From Macrostomum hystrix (lineage: Eukaryota; Platyhelminthes; Macrostomidae): a stretch of DNA of 64,000 bases. This document shows, one piece after another, positions 1-10,730 of the stretch (positions within the stretch are counted from its first letter, which is position 1; each line of letters opens with the position of its first letter). The stretch spans positions 15,866,001 to 15,930,000 of the forward strand of contig CATNEN010000038.1 of NCBI GenBank assembly GCA_950097015.1. The letters are read 5' to 3'. Below the pieces are notes generated by a model. The model had not been told where the DNA came from and did no database searches. It was given only the letters and a program-made list of their open reading frames with translations. A program made the translations under genes and the position numbers.

Positions 1-3000
1 TAGGGCCCAACGTTTTCGAGTAAGCTGTGTTCTGGGATCGAAGGTGTAGATCGGTCCTAGCTGGTCGACGAGAATCGAATTAAAGGCAGGTTGGGACGAG
101 TCGAGGCGTTCGGGTGGAAGCTGGCCATGTGATGGACGTGGAAGTGTTGTTGCCTTAGAGAGACGGCATTCCCAACATCCTCGGACAACGTTGCGGACAG
201 TTAAAAGTCCACGGGCGACCCAGAATCGTTCACGGAAACGGCTAAGTACAGTACCCGCTGATGCATGCTCTTCTTGACGATGGATATACATTATAATGAG
301 ACTAGTGAGGCGATGATCAGCCGGCAATAGCAGAGGATGAGTTGAGTCTGCACTAATCGTGGCGTTCGTGAGCCGGGAACCTAGCCGTAGATATCCACTT
401 TCATCTCTGAATAGATCCAACTGGTGGATGAGCTTACACGACTTGTGCTTTCCGTTAGCTAGTGCGGCAAACACATCAGCAAAGTGAATTTCTTGAACGT
501 GCTGGATCCATAGCATTAGAGCCATTTCTCGCTCGATAGCGTCGGGAATGCCTTTGCTGCTGCTGTGCTTCGCGAACCGGAGGACATAAGACGTCGTGCC
601 AAGGAGGGAATGGAGTCGTGAGAAACGGTAGAGATCCATGACCGATGGAGCACCTGCTCCAATAGCTGTCGCCGTGGTGTTCAAGGATGTTGCCTTGCAG
701 ACTTTGCTCTCTGATTGAGTATTACTGTCCGATTGGTTGCATTGTGGAGCCGTGTTCCAGGAAGGCCAGTTCTCGTAGGGCTGTTGTAGGAAGGCAGGAC
801 CTCTGTAGAAGTCTGAGCCGATGAGCTGAGAGAGACCTAGCGGCTTAGTGCAGTAGTCAGCAGGATTGTCCTTAGTGTGGACGTAGCGACGGTCTGTTGT
901 AAGGTTCGAATTCCGAATCTCTTGTACTCGCCGTTCTTCATATGGCCGAAGGTTCTTACCGTTCTGGATCCAGTGAAGGACGATCTGAGAGTCGATATAG
1001 TGAGTAACACCGACGATGTTCAGATGCGGGACTAGCATTTCGTGAAGGAGCGCCGTAGTCCGATTGGCCAGGAGTGCGGCCCATAGCTCGATGCGCGGAA
1101 CCGTTATGAGAAGGTTTTTCTTTCCAGACGGTACGAGACGTGACTTGGCTAGGATGAGATTACAGGTTGATCGGTCGTCGATCGTCTGCTGAACGTAGAC
1201 AACAAAGCCGTACGCTTGGGTCGAGCCGTCACTGAAGACGATCAGCCGACAGGGTTTCGCTCTGTTCTCAATGCAGTAGCGAGGCACGGCAATGCGATCG
1301 ACCGCCGTAAATTCCTGATGAAGCCTTGTCCATGCTGCAGTCGTTTCAGCGTCAGCAAGCTTGTCCCATGGGTCGTTGGGCTTGAATGCCTTGTAATAGA
1401 GCAGGCGTCCTGCCAGTACTAGTGGGGCTGCGTACCCGAACGGATCGTAGATCTTACAGATCGCGCTGAGAAGTTGGACGCGAGTGAGTCCATCCGTCAT
1501 TGGGATATCAGGTTTGGTGAGATGCAACACGTCGAGGGTTGTATCCCACGTGATACCTAAGTTTTTAACTTCGGTTCGTGAGATTCGATCTTCCAGGGGA
1601 ACATTCACCAGGGCCTCTCGGTCATTAGCGGCGAATTCTCGAAGGTTGAAGCAAGCAGAACGGAAGAGTGTGCGAAGACCATTGACCAAACGAGGGCCTT
1701 CATCTGACTTTTCGTAGCCAATCACGAGATTGTCAACATACAAACCGCTTGGAATTGAAGCAATCTCTTGGCGAGAAAGGCCGAAACTCCCAGTTTCCGT
1801 AGCGTCAAGACAGAGCTTGAGAATTACCGCTTGTAAGATCCATGGTGATGGGCTGGCACCCATGACGATGCGGGTGAAACGCCAGAGCTGCCAATTGTCC
1901 TGGCTGAACGGCTTCGAGTGGTCTTTCGGCAAGATAATTCGCAAGGCATCCCGGAACTCTGGGTGAACACAGATCTGGTAAAATGCTGATTGCAGATCGC
2001 TTACGCAGGCGTATTTGAAAAGGCGTAGGCGGAGCTGGACTTGAAGAAGGCTAGTCAAAAGGTTCGGTCCGGTCTCAAGAAGATCATTTAGGCAAGGCCC
2101 GTTAAGTGACGTACGAGCTGAGGCGTCGACCACAGGACGAACCTTGGTGGTGCTCGAGGTGTGCTTGAACACCGGGAAGTGTGGCAGTACATGTACAACC
2201 TGGCCTTTTGGCTGGGTCCCATCCACAGGCTCTAACACACCTTCTTCGATTCGCTTATGGAACTCACCGTAGTACTGGTTTCGTTGTTCCGGCGAAAGGC
2301 GACGATGAATGGCCTGTGCTCGGCCAAATGCTTGTCCAAAGTTAGACGGAAGCCTCTCAATTCCGGGTTTAAGGGGTAGAGCTACGGAGAACCGACCGTC
2401 GGTCCCACGAGTAGTGGTATCGATAAGTTGCTTTGTGAGTCGTTCACCATTGAGATTCAGTGTCTCTGCTCCCTTTTCCAGACCAAGAAGGTCCAGGCTT
2501 GTCATGCGTTCGACGAGTTCTTCCAGGTTGGGCTGGCGGATGTTGCAAAACAAGGAAGATGTTGGGATTTGACCGCCTTGAAAACCGGGTGTACCTTCTA
2601 ATGAGCCGGTGAGAACAATGCCAAAGGGTGTGAGGTGCGCAGTGAAGGTAGGTCGCAAGGAAATCGCGCTGATACCTGGGCCGATAAGGAGCTGCGCATA
2701 GTCACTACCGATGATAAGGTCAAGCTCCATTTCATCATTCTCCGCTGGCGGAATTTTTTGAACATCTTGAGGCAGGCAAGCAAGGGTGGCTTGTATGTCC
2801 TTCGGTAAGGTGACTGCTGGTATGTGGATAGATGGTGCCACGACTTCCGTGGAGAGAGCCTTGATTGGCATACGGCGACCGTCTTTAGTAGATAGCTCCA
2901 GAAGAACGATTTCGGCTTGGACTTGTCGTCGTGTGGCGCTATGGCATGAAGAGCTGTCCAGCGTAACCTTGCCGTAGACCTTGAGACCGAGCTTGCGGGC

Positions 3001-4806
3001 GATGTCTCGCCTCAGGTAAGAGTAGGAACTGCCTCCATCAATGAGAGCATTGACGAGTGTCGACGCCCCAGTGCATGGGTTGTGAGCCGGAGCCGTGAAG
3101 GTTGCCATGACTGAAGGTCCCAGGTTGCCGTCCTGAGTTGTGGAGAAGCATGAAACTGCGTTGATCTGATTGATGCTTGAACCTTCAGACTCGGTTTTGG
3201 GATTCGATGTAGCATTGAGGTGACTGTTCGCCTTGGGCGTAGTTCTGTTTGTAGATGCTTTCTGAGTTGGGTTGACGGTAGACTGTGTTGACTCACTGAA
3301 TAGAGCACCGTGAACAGTGGTGTGGTGTCTCTCTTTGCACTCACGACACCTGAACTGAGATAGGCATCGCTGAATCCCATGTGCACGGAGGCAGTTGAGA
3401 CATAGCTTCTTTTGACGAAGTATTTTGAGCCTAGCATCTGGTGAAGGGATGCGGGTGCGGTGAAAGACGTCATGACTAGTCTCATCGCAGTAAACGCAGT
3501 TAGGTCGTAATGCTTGACCACTGTTATTTGGAATCTTCAAACTGTGGCCCGGAGAACGCCAGGTGATATTTCTCGGCAGGTTGGACCTAGAGACGCGACT
3601 CGACTTAGATTTGAGACTGGAGTGGGTAGATGAGGCCGCGTTGAAAAGGCTAGCTCCAGCGAAAGGTGTAGAAATCGTACCGATTGTTTGTTTGGCGACC
3701 CGAAGTGCGCGGAGCTTGATGTCCAGGTAGTCTTGTAGCTCCACCATGGTGGGCATTAGCGGCTTTGCGACTTTGATCCGTTGATCCTGTAGGTCCATCT
3801 GTACAGATGCTGGGAGCTTTGGCAAGATGGCGAAGACGTAGGCATCTACAGCCGCTGTAGGCTCACCAAGCCGTGCGAGTTGACCAATAGTAAGACGGAG
3901 GTCGTCCGTGAATTCCTCGAAAGAATGATACTCAAACTCAATGAGTTGATGCATGCCGAGGAGGCGCTTGTAGCAAGCACTCTTTTGCTCCTGAGAGTCG
4001 CCATAGTTGATCTGGAGAATTCGACACGCCTCTTGGAAGGCGCCCTGTTGGCAAGCGTCCAACCCACCTAGCTTCTTGAGGGCATTCCCGGAGAGTAGGC
4101 CCCGTAGGGCCTCGAACTTGTCGACCTCGGAGTAATCGACTTGATTGATTCGGTGACAGAAAGAATTCCAGAAGGCGGGGAAGCTTGCCGGATCTTCCCC
4201 GTCAAATGGTTGGAGCTGCACCTTACGTAGGATGGTGTCACTTAGTAGCGAGGCTGGCCGCTGGGCCAGCTGGGTGCTGGAAGTCAGCGGAGAGTTGGAA
4301 GGTGCCGGTGGGTTCTGGCGGATACTGAGCTGCTGCAGCATCTGCTGATTCTGTTGCATGAGTACAGTCATGGCGCCTAGAATCTGCTGCATACAGTCTG
4401 GTTGCTGTGTCGCTGTCTGAGAAATCGGAAGCGTATCTGAGCTGGGCATCCGTGCTGAATGAGTCGACTCAAGTAAAAGGTAGCTGGTTCGATTCGGAGA
4501 CCAGACGGAAGTGGCAGTTGCTGGCGGCGTGCTGGACTGTTGAGAGTTGGCGAGACTGGCGTTGCGGCTGGTGTCGCCCGAAATAGCCGTGCCTTGGTGG
4601 CTGCTAGGAATTTGTTGCAAGGAATTGGCAGGCAGTGAAGCGGTTGAAGGTCCAGGGTTGGTCGGCTGTGGCGTTGCGTTTGCGGCATCTCCGAGATCGC
4701 GTGCGGAAGCTGTGTGCATGTTGCTGCGAGTGCCTTTGCTGTGTGCGGGCTTAGCAACGGTTGCCGATCGCTTGGATGTGGATGTGTGGCCCTTCCGAAT
4801 TACCAT
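1..4806 (-). CDS. BEL/Pao retrotransposon gag-pol polyprotein (3' part beyond window)
   Basis: One uninterrupted frame of 1602 codons begins at the ATG at 4806-4804 and is still open at position 1. In order it holds a Gln/Ser-rich N-terminus; a DUF1759-like gag core near residue 195 (motif LQPFDGEDPASF); Cys/His clusters near residues 434-490 (CVYC, CLNC, CREC); an aspartic protease near 588 (ALIDGGSS, where family members usually have D-S/T-G); a reverse transcriptase with first catalytic Asp in SDLQSAF (about 935) and active-site box YVDN at 1023, where YVDD is usual; an A17-type region near 1110 (YDPFGYAAP); RNase H with SDGS, PRIELWA and YIDSQ; an integrase H2C2 zinc finger near 1530-1580; and the start of the integrase core (VDQLGPI). 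It makes and integrates cDNA copies of the element. Family order and length fit BEL/Pao. The long open frame suggests a young copy, but the YVDN change may inactivate RT. Confidence 0.93.
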   Translation of the reverse strand, partial: MVIRKGHTSTSKRSATVAKPAHSKGTRSNMHTASARDLGDAANATPQPTNPGPSTASLPANSLQQIPSSHQGTAISGDTSRNASLANSQQSSTPPATATSVWSPNRTSYLLLESTHSARMPSSDTLPISQTATQQPDCMQQILGAMTVLMQQNQQMLQQLSIRQNPPAPSNSPLTSSTQLAQRPASLLSDTILRKVQLQPFDGEDPASFPAFWNSFCHRINQVDYSEVDKFEALRGLLSGNALKKLGGLDACQQGAFQEACRILQINYGDSQEQKSACYKRLLGMHQLIEFEYHSFEEFTDDLRLTIGQLARLGEPTAAVDAYVFAILPKLPASVQMDLQDQRIKVAKPLMPTMVELQDYLDIKLRALRVAKQTIGTISTPFAGASLFNAASSTHSSLKSKSSRVSRSNLPRNITWRSPGHSLKIPNNSGQALRPNCVYCDETSHDVFHRTRIPSPDARLKILRQKKLCLNCLRAHGIQRCLSQFRCRECKERHHTTVHGALFSESTQSTVNPTQKASTNRTTPKANSHLNATSNPKTESEGSSINQINAVSCFSTTQDGNLGPSVMATFTAPAHNPCTGASTLVNALIDGGSSYSYLRRDIARKLGLKVYGKVTLDSSSCHSATRRQVQAEIVLLELSTKDGRRMPIKALSTEVVAPSIHIPAVTLPKDIQATLACLPQDVQKIPPAENDEMELDLIIGSDYAQLLIGPGISAISLRPTFTAHLTPFGIVLTGSLEGTPGFQGGQIPTSSLFCNIRQPNLEELVERMTSLDLLGLEKGAETLNLNGERLTKQLIDTTTRGTDGRFSVALPLKPGIERLPSNFGQAFGRAQAIHRRLSPEQRNQYYGEFHKRIEEGVLEPVDGTQPKGQVVHVLPHFPVFKHTSSTTKVRPVVDASARTSLNGPCLNDLLETGPNLLTSLLQVQLRLRLFKYACVSDLQSAFYQICVHPEFRDALRIILPKDHSKPFSQDNWQLWRFTRIVMGASPSPWILQAVILKLCLDATETGSFGLSRQEIASIPSGLYVDNLVIGYEKSDEGPRLVNGLRTLFRSACFNLREFAANDREALVNVPLEDRISRTEVKNLGITWDTTLDVLHLTKPDIPMTDGLTRVQLLSAICKIYDPFGYAAPLVLAGRLLYYKAFKPNDPWDKLADAETTAAWTRLHQEFTAVDRIAVPRYCIENRAKPCRLIVFSDGSTQAYGFVVYVQQTIDDRSTCNLILAKSRLVPSGKKNLLITVPRIELWAALLANRTTALLHEMLVPHLNIVGVTHYIDSQIVLHWIQNGKNLRPYEERRVQEIRNSNLTTDRRYVHTKDNPADYCTKPLGLSQLIGSDFYRGPAFLQQPYENWPSWNTAPQCNQSDSNTQSESKVCKATSLNTTATAIGAGAPSVMDLYRFSRLHSLLGTTSYVLRFAKHSSSKGIPDAIEREMALMLWIQHVQEIHFADVFAALANGKHKSCKLIHQLDLFRDESGYLRLGSRLTNATISADSTHPLLLPADHRLTSLIIMYIHRQEEHASAGTVLSRFRERFWVARGLLTVRNVVRGCWECRLSKATTLPRPSHGQLPPERLDSSQPAFNSILVDQLGPIYTFDPRTQLTRKRWAL

Positions 4807-5101
4807 TTGGTTCGCGCTGATACGAAGCTGAATTGAGGTGTAGAACTTTAAGGCGGGCAGTTAAGCAGGCCTTTAACCACGCTCTGCTACCATTTGTCGT
4901 TTGTGACAATAATTTCAAAGTTAGGTTAGTTGAAGTAGAAAGCTGTAGTTGATCGTTATTAACAGAGTTTATTTGTAGATTATTAAACGGTTGAACGGAT
5001 CGTGAGAGCATAGCGCATTTGTCTCTTGAATATAATTTAGGGGTTTTGAACCTAGACATTACTGTACTGGGCTAAAGAAAGCATTCTAGAATATTCTAGA
5101 A
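4807..5101 (-). promoter_or_regulatory. 5' LTR end, primer-binding site and leader of the BEL/Pao element
   Basis: Reading leftwards, towards gag, this stretch has a heat-shock element (5101-5084), a TATA-like AATTATATTC near 5035, an AATAAA polyadenylation signal (4973-4968), a likely LTR end in ...CGACA near 4895, and two bases later TGGTAGCAGAGCGTGG (4892-4877), which looks like a tRNA primer-binding site of the kind seen in BEL elements. The outer LTR edge cannot be fixed because the second LTR lies beyond the window. Confidence 0.55.
5084..5101. promoter_or_regulatory. Perfect four-box heat-shock element
   Basis: TTCTAGAATATTCTAGAA follows the TTCnnGAAnnTTCnnGAA pattern without a mismatch. 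It lies about 280 bp upstream of the retroelement ATG and about 50 bp upstream of a TATA-like sequence. HSF trimers bind such inverted nGAAn arrays. Heat inducibility is inferred. Confidence 0.55.
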
Positions 5102-5202
5102 TGGTGTTGCTATTTTTAGAAGCGTGCGCATCAACTGGGGAAGGAAAGATAGGCTAACGATAAGGGCGGTTTTATGGAGGTTCAGTCTGAACCCGACAGG
5201 TG

Positions 5203-5552
5203 TAATGGAAGGCTGTGATCTCAAAGTTGGTTTAAAGGAAGGCTGTGATCTCATGGGTGGTTTAATGGAAGGCTGAGATCTCATGGCTGGTTTAAAGGAA
5301 GGCTGTGATCTCATGGGTAGTTTAATGGAAGGCTGTGATCTCATAGGTGGTTTAATGGAAGGCTGTGATCTCATGGGTGGTTTAATGGAAGGCTGTGATC
5401 TCATAAGTGGTTTAATGGAAGGCTGTGATCTCATGGGTGGTTTAAAGGAGGGCTGTGATCTCATGGGTGGTTTAAAGGAAGGCTGTGATCTCATGGGTGG
5501 TTTAAAGGAAGGCTGTGATCTCATGGGTGGTTTAAAGTAAGGCTGAGATTAT
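5203..5552. repeat. 30-bp minisatellite
   Basis: About 11-12 head-to-tail copies of a 30-bp unit built on GGAAGGCTGTGATCTCATGG, differing mainly at GTTTAATGG/GTTTAAAGG. Because the period is a multiple of three, both strands stay open in several frames. These repeat peptides are not taken as genes. The array borders the LTR region of the BEL element. Confidence 0.9.
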
Positions 5553-6348
5553 TCACCCTGAATATTTGTCTTAGAAAACATTTTAGAATTCGAAAAATCT
5601 AGCTCAAAGTCCCACTGATTTGTTCGCCAAAATTAAATTTTGTCTCAATTTGTCGAGCTGAAATGTTTATATTGCTAAATGAAAATCAAAAGTTACTACT
5701 GCAAGTAGCAATAAATGTTCTATTATATTGTGATTCTCTGATAAAATCAGCAAAAAAGCATTAGCAACAAAAAATGTCAAACCCTATACCTTTCTAGTTA
5801 GTCAGCATAAACAAAAAACTCGCAACTTGAACCTGTTTAACAGAACGGAAAATTTATTGTGCTGCACCCGAACGGAGCAACGCAAGCACACGAAAATCAA
5901 GAATCAAGACGCCATCTCTTCAGACTGTCGAGATATTCAATGCTTCTGAATTTTTCCCAATCGCGCTTGTGTATTTCATACACCCCTATACACAAATTAG
6001 CACTGCGCCTCAGTGCGGCCTTGCCAGGTCTTCAAAATGTATCATCATGTCACCCGAATGTGCCTGCATCATCTCTGACTTCGGTGGTCTTCTAAACTTA
6101 TCTAGACGGACTGCTGGACCTTCAAGGGCTACAACAGGTGTAACTATGCCACTATGGACGCCCTGACGCGAATTAGTCCGATTTCACTGATCAAGCTTAA
6201 ACATTAGGCGCAGCTCAACCACAGGACAACCTCGCCTAGTCTGTCAACCAACCATATCACCACCCAACGCTGCTAGCATTCAGGTGCTGCTAAAAAATTT
6301 CAGGGGGAACTGCAGTTTGTCTAAAGAAGCCATCGAGGCTCATTGTTG
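5553..6348. other. Gene-free stretch downstream of the serine protease
   Basis: AT-rich sequence with no supported gene. Around 5925-5950 it holds a short piece (GTCGAGATATTCAATG) shared with the foldback MITE family described at 42.0, 50.3 and 53.8 kb, probably a decayed fragment. Confidence 0.5.
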
Positions 6349-9300
6349 TCACCCGCGCCGACTCGCCATAATCTGGCGGATCCAGTCCACGTAGGCGCTG
6401 ATGCGCATGAAATTAGCCGGATAGAGCTCCGGATTGGCCCCGGCTGCTGCGGATGAAGCGATGCCAGCCAGGTAAGGCACGCCCTTGTACTCGCAGCGAA
6501 GGCCACCGCCGCTGTCACCCTGCAAATTATATTGGCTATTAGAAATTTAACTTAAATATATATAGTGCCTCAGATGAAAAAGGGTTAGAATATTGCACTT
6601 CCCGGTCAAATTGGTCCTTGGTTTTGCCGTCGCTTGAGATATTCTATGACCAAATCTGCTGATTTTGTTTCACTCAATTTAATCCTGGGGGCACCTATTT
6701 CGCGCATGTATTTGAAAATCGCATTATTTTGTAAGTCGCAAGCATGCGTGATTCTGACAGTATAGCGCCAGCTTTATAACTGCTGATGGAGAATAAGCGA
6801 GGCGTGAGCATGCTGAATGGCTCCTAGGCCTTCCAGCTGAATGTCATTCGATTTACGTTGGATGCATCGCTCGCTGAAGATCCTATTTTATAAGTCCCTG
6901 CTCGCATACCAAAGTACTCGTAAAACAGAGGACTACTTAGGTTAGGAATTCATCGAGGAGAACTGTATTTGATAATATTGTTCCTTATTATGTTACCATT
7001 CCAGTTTTTTCATGAGTTGCAATCAATTGATCAGTGCTCCGCTTCTTTTAAACAAGCGATTTTAATCAAGGAATGTCACAATGCAGCGGGGGGTAGGTGG
7101 CAGAGCGGTAGACGCGTTTACCTCACGCACTAATGTCCCTAAGCTCGAATCCGCAACGAGGCCACAATAATTTGGGGCGGAGAGAGGGCTTTGGGGCTTT
7201 TCGTGAAATTTACGACCTTGAGGGCCAACCTCTAAGGTATAGTAACACTACCTGACGATGAGAAAATCAGGCCTGCATACAGTATATCTGTGTGTGTGTG
7301 CTCAGGAGTCAGCGAAATGGACAGAATCGAATCCTCGCTGGCTACTCATTTCGAGTCACCAAACAATTATTAGCAAAGCTGCAATTGCAACGCGTCGAAA
7401 TTTTACTAAGCAGAAATTTCACAACGTCGAGCGACACTCTTTCTTAAGATCGAAATTTCGAAACGTCGAAATTACTCGACGTCGAAATTTATTATTGTCG
7501 AAAATTTTATCCAGCCATTTCACAACACAAAAAAATTTTAATGCTGTTATTCTTAACAATGCCGAATTATCGTAGGCCTTAAATATAACACTAATGGGTA
7601 GCATTTGTATGAGTTATTTATCTGACATAACATGGCATGATGAGTGCTAACTGCTTTCCTGCAACGGAAGTTTCGGATCTGAATTCGGAGTTATGAAATT
7701 TCAACGTTAGGATATTTCGGGTTTTTGAAGTTTCCTTGATTAAAAGTAAAAGTACCTCTCGCGGTACAGTTTTTATGGCTGTCTTTAGGTGCGCCAATTT
7801 TTGATGCATCATAACTCACCGGACAAACGGTTGTCCTGTTGGCCTGAACGCACAGGTTTTTGTGCCACAACAGCGGATCACCATCGCGGTAGGTGCTGGT
7901 ACACAGGCTCAGCGGCTTCACCGTGAAGTTGGCCATCAGGAGTTTCTCGCGAACTCCGCCGCTAGGCCGGGTGCAGCCCCAGCCGGAGTAGAAGCAGAGC
8001 TCACCTGGCGCTGGGCCGTTGGCTGCCACCACCTCGCTGGGCGGCAGCTCGATCGGTCCCGCGTAACTGATCTTATCGTAGCGAATGTCCGACGTCTCAA
8101 TAACTGCTACGTCGTGTAGAATGCTGTCTGTATAAATAGGTAAGTCGGTATAAAAGGTGAAGCTGTAGTAATGCGTCCGACTATTAAGCCATGGTTCATG
8201 AGCCTGATGGTTGGAAATTCAAGGAAGTTGTACAATCCCGTGTGCGCATGTGCTCAGGGTTCAGCGGAACGAACAGAATCGCATTCTCGCTCGCTGCATG
8301 GTCAACCAGTATCTAAAATAAGTGCGTCAAAGCCTACAGATCCTTACGAAAAATAGTTACATTTTAATTTCGATTCCGCGGTGAGGCCACAGTAGTTTGT
8401 GGCGCAGCCACAGAGAAAAGGCTTGAATGTGTGTCGTGCAATTTGCGCCCTTGAGGGCCAATCTCCAAGGCAGAGTGAATAAAGTGTACACTGCTTGACG
8501 ATGAGAAAGTGTGAGAGTATGCCTGCGTACGGTATCTTTTTGCGTGTGTGCTCAGGAGTCAGCGGAATGGGCAGAATTGCCTCCTCGCTGGCTGCGGGTC
8601 TAGTGTCACTAAATGATGTGCCACTGCCCGCAGCCCTCCTGCAATTATTATATTTCTTATTTTATTAAGCAGCACAGATTAACTTCATCGAATATTCCCA
8701 GTAGCAACTCAAGCGATCGATATACGTCGAACTCGTGTTTAAGAAATCAAGACTTACCTTTGTTGTATCCAGGATGAATATGTATTTTTTTAAAATGAGC
8801 GTGATGGGCGACATTGCTAGCAATGTTACTTCCAGTTAACCTGAAGTTTAAAGTATTTTTATTTACTTTTTAATGAAATTTTAGGGTGGTACGCAGACTT
8901 TTTAGTTTGGTGCTCAAACTTACTTTGCTGCCTTGCGTGCAAACCAGCTTTTCATTCGGTCATACACTGACGGCTTGCGATTCACGCTGTGCATGTACAC
9001 CCTCCAGTTGCTGGAGGCTATCCTGTGGCAAGGTTTAGGTTATGCGCAGAGCTAATTTGTGGAGAGCCCATGCAGCTATCGCGCGGTGCATCTAAAGGTT
9101 GCCTACGGCTTTTCAGCCCATGGACTGGTGGGACGTCACCCCGCTTATCGATTCATAATATTTTGAGCCAGAATATGAGACACTGGAGACAAAAAGTTGG
9201 GATCGAATTCTAAGGAACTTGGCAAATACTCGCAGCCCGTTCGAAGACTATTAGTTTTGCAGACTATTGGCGATTTCGGTAATTTCGCTGTATACGATTC

Positions 9301-9690
9301 ACGATAAATTCTGCCGCGATGCACTCACAGGTTGCCGTCAGAGTCCAACAAGCAATGAGCCGCCGTGATGACATGATTTAGATCTAGTAGGCTCGCACCG
9401 CAGTGCACTTGCTTCTGAGTGAAAAATCTCAGCGTCATGAAGCCGACCTTCTTAGGCTCGCTAACATAGTAGGAGCCTGTGATAGTGACGGAGAAGGGAA
9501 ACAGTCGTTGCTTCTGCTCCTTGCTCACTTCGTCAGCGTTGCCGATGATTCTACGAACTCGACTCAGTTGTCGTCCGCTGTCAGCTTCCGTTCGCAGGGT
9601 TGCCGCATCACAGCAAGTTGATAAGGATAAGATCGACACTGACGTCAGCACAATGAGTGCCAACAATATTTCGCTTATATTAACAGCCAT
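6349..9690 (-). CDS. Secreted S1-family serine protease, four exons
   Basis: Exons (minus) are 9690-9329, 8840-8758, 8127-7820 and 6519-6349; all borders are GT-AG and the phases (2, 1, 0) match. The ATG is followed by a hydrophobic signal peptide (residues about 6-28), then a dibasic propeptide end RVRR and the mature start IIGN. The catalytic triad is complete: His in TAAHC at the end of exon 1, Asp in HDVAV in exon 3, Ser in GDSGGG in exon 4. The short exon 2 supplies the HPGYN segment typical of the family. Residue 189 (chymotrypsin numbering), six before the active Ser, is Thr and not the Asp of trypsins, so cleavage after Lys/Arg is not expected. Length is about 305 residues. It acts outside the cell or in the gut; the substrate is unknown. 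SINE copies fill introns 2 and 3. Confidence 0.88.
7087..7350 (+). mobile_element. SINE (family B), near full length
   Basis: Starts with a tRNA-like head (GGTGGCAGAGCGGTAGACGC as A box, CTCGAATCC as B box), followed by a body running through GACCTTGAGGGCCAACCTC to a tail motif GTGTGCTCAGGAGTCAGCG. The same body recurs at 8365-8605 and, inverted, at 52975-53225. It lies in intron 3 of the serine protease. Confidence 0.65.
8185..8310 (+). mobile_element. SINE family B tail fragment
   Basis: Contains only the 3' portion of the family: GTGCTCAGGGTTCAGCGGAA followed by an ACAGAATCGCATTCTCGCTC segment. It lies just upstream of the better preserved copy at 8365, inside intron 2 of the serine protease gene. 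Confidence 0.5.
8365..8605 (+). mobile_element. SINE family B, 5'-truncated copy
   Basis: Begins at the B box (TCGATTCCGCGGTGAGGCC) and runs through CCTTGAGGGCCAATCTCC to GTGTGCTCAGGAGTCAGCGG. It aligns by eye over its length with the copy at 7140-7350. It lies in intron 2 of the serine protease. Confidence 0.6.
8935..9145 (-). mobile_element. SINE family A body fragment
   Basis: Carries the GGTGCATCTAAAGG ... CAGCCCATGGACTGGTGGGA segment found in inverted form at 20580-20690 and in the same orientation at 59385-59490. The tRNA head is missing. It lies between exons 1 and 2 of the serine protease gene. Confidence 0.5.
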
Positions 9691-10559
9691 TTTTGGATTT
9701 TCTCCAGCAAGATATTTCGCTAAGGCTCGCTTTAGCTTTAAAAAATTTGCCTAACAAGTCCACCATGGCTCTGTATTACATGCAGAACTTTTTATAAAGA
9801 TTAGAGTTTATAATTTAAACAGCGGTCAGGTTACAGTTAGTATCAGCTACGATCCAAGATTACAGATTGGACTGTAAAAATGGAACTGCATATCTTGGGT
9901 AACACAAGTTTACAATGCAAATTGTCAGTTTATCTACATGAGAACAACGACTTTTAAGTTTTCGAAAAGCTCAGCTCGTAAATTCAGAGTAAGACCCGGG
10001 CAAAGCGAGCGATATTTGTCTAGATTTAGTGATATTACAAATAGACAGTAGAAGACTTAGTAGACAGTAAATAGACTGACTGTCTACTGAAAGTTTAAGA
10101 AACTTTTACGACTAAAATGTTGCCCTCTCATAACTAGCACGATTACTATATGGATATAAATGCATAAGGGTATTTCAGCGAACGAGTCAATGATGTGACT
10201 ATAAACTATTTATACGCTAGCAGCGTGCTCAACACAACAGATTTTCATCATTGTCTGACAGAAGTAGTTTAGGCAAAAACATTGATGAAAAATTTAATTA
10301 CAGGTAGAAATATAGAATTATAAAAAAGTTCACTAGAGCTATGCCACGTGCACAAAAAGCTGGTCGAGCTTAATCAACGTGCCCCTCACCAAGACCAGAG
10401 TATCCTGCATGTATCTTACTACAGGTCATAAGGATAATCTGAATCTCATGAAGCCATAAACAACCTGCCCAGTTAAAATTAGCCTATAGAAGACGCACTT
10501 ATAACTCACAACGATACTCTCCTATAATTGTATATTAATATACCATAAATACTACATTA

Positions 10560-10730
10560 ACGCCTAACGGCGCCCTCTGATTTTCCATTAACGCCCCTTT
10601 AAGCATGGGTATCAATTTTTATTGTACAATAGACGTTTTTGCCCAAGCTATACTTTCAGAGACAGAGACGGGGTGTGGGGCAGAGCCCCCACTTCGGGGT
10701 GCCATAGACATTGTAGCCTCAGTAAACCAT
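10560..10730. repeat. Dispersed repeat shared with 22200-22380
   Basis: The segment TTTTTGCCCAAGCTATACTT followed by a GACGGGGTGTGGGG block and a CCCCCACTTC block recurs at 22270-22345 in the same orientation, with a similar upstream AAGCNTGGGTATCAATTTTT. The second copy leads into the Crypton-like recombinase remnant, so both may be parts of one transposon family. Confidence 0.6.

Noticed and set aside
1216-4071. Numerous short ORFs on the plus strand and in other minus frames
   Set aside because: They are antisense or frame shadows of the continuous BEL/Pao polyprotein, which has clear domains throughout.
5096-5540. ORFs coding MRSQPSFKPP-type and EGCDLMGGLM-type repeats
   Set aside because: Produced by a 30-bp minisatellite; open on both strands, no flanking coding signal.
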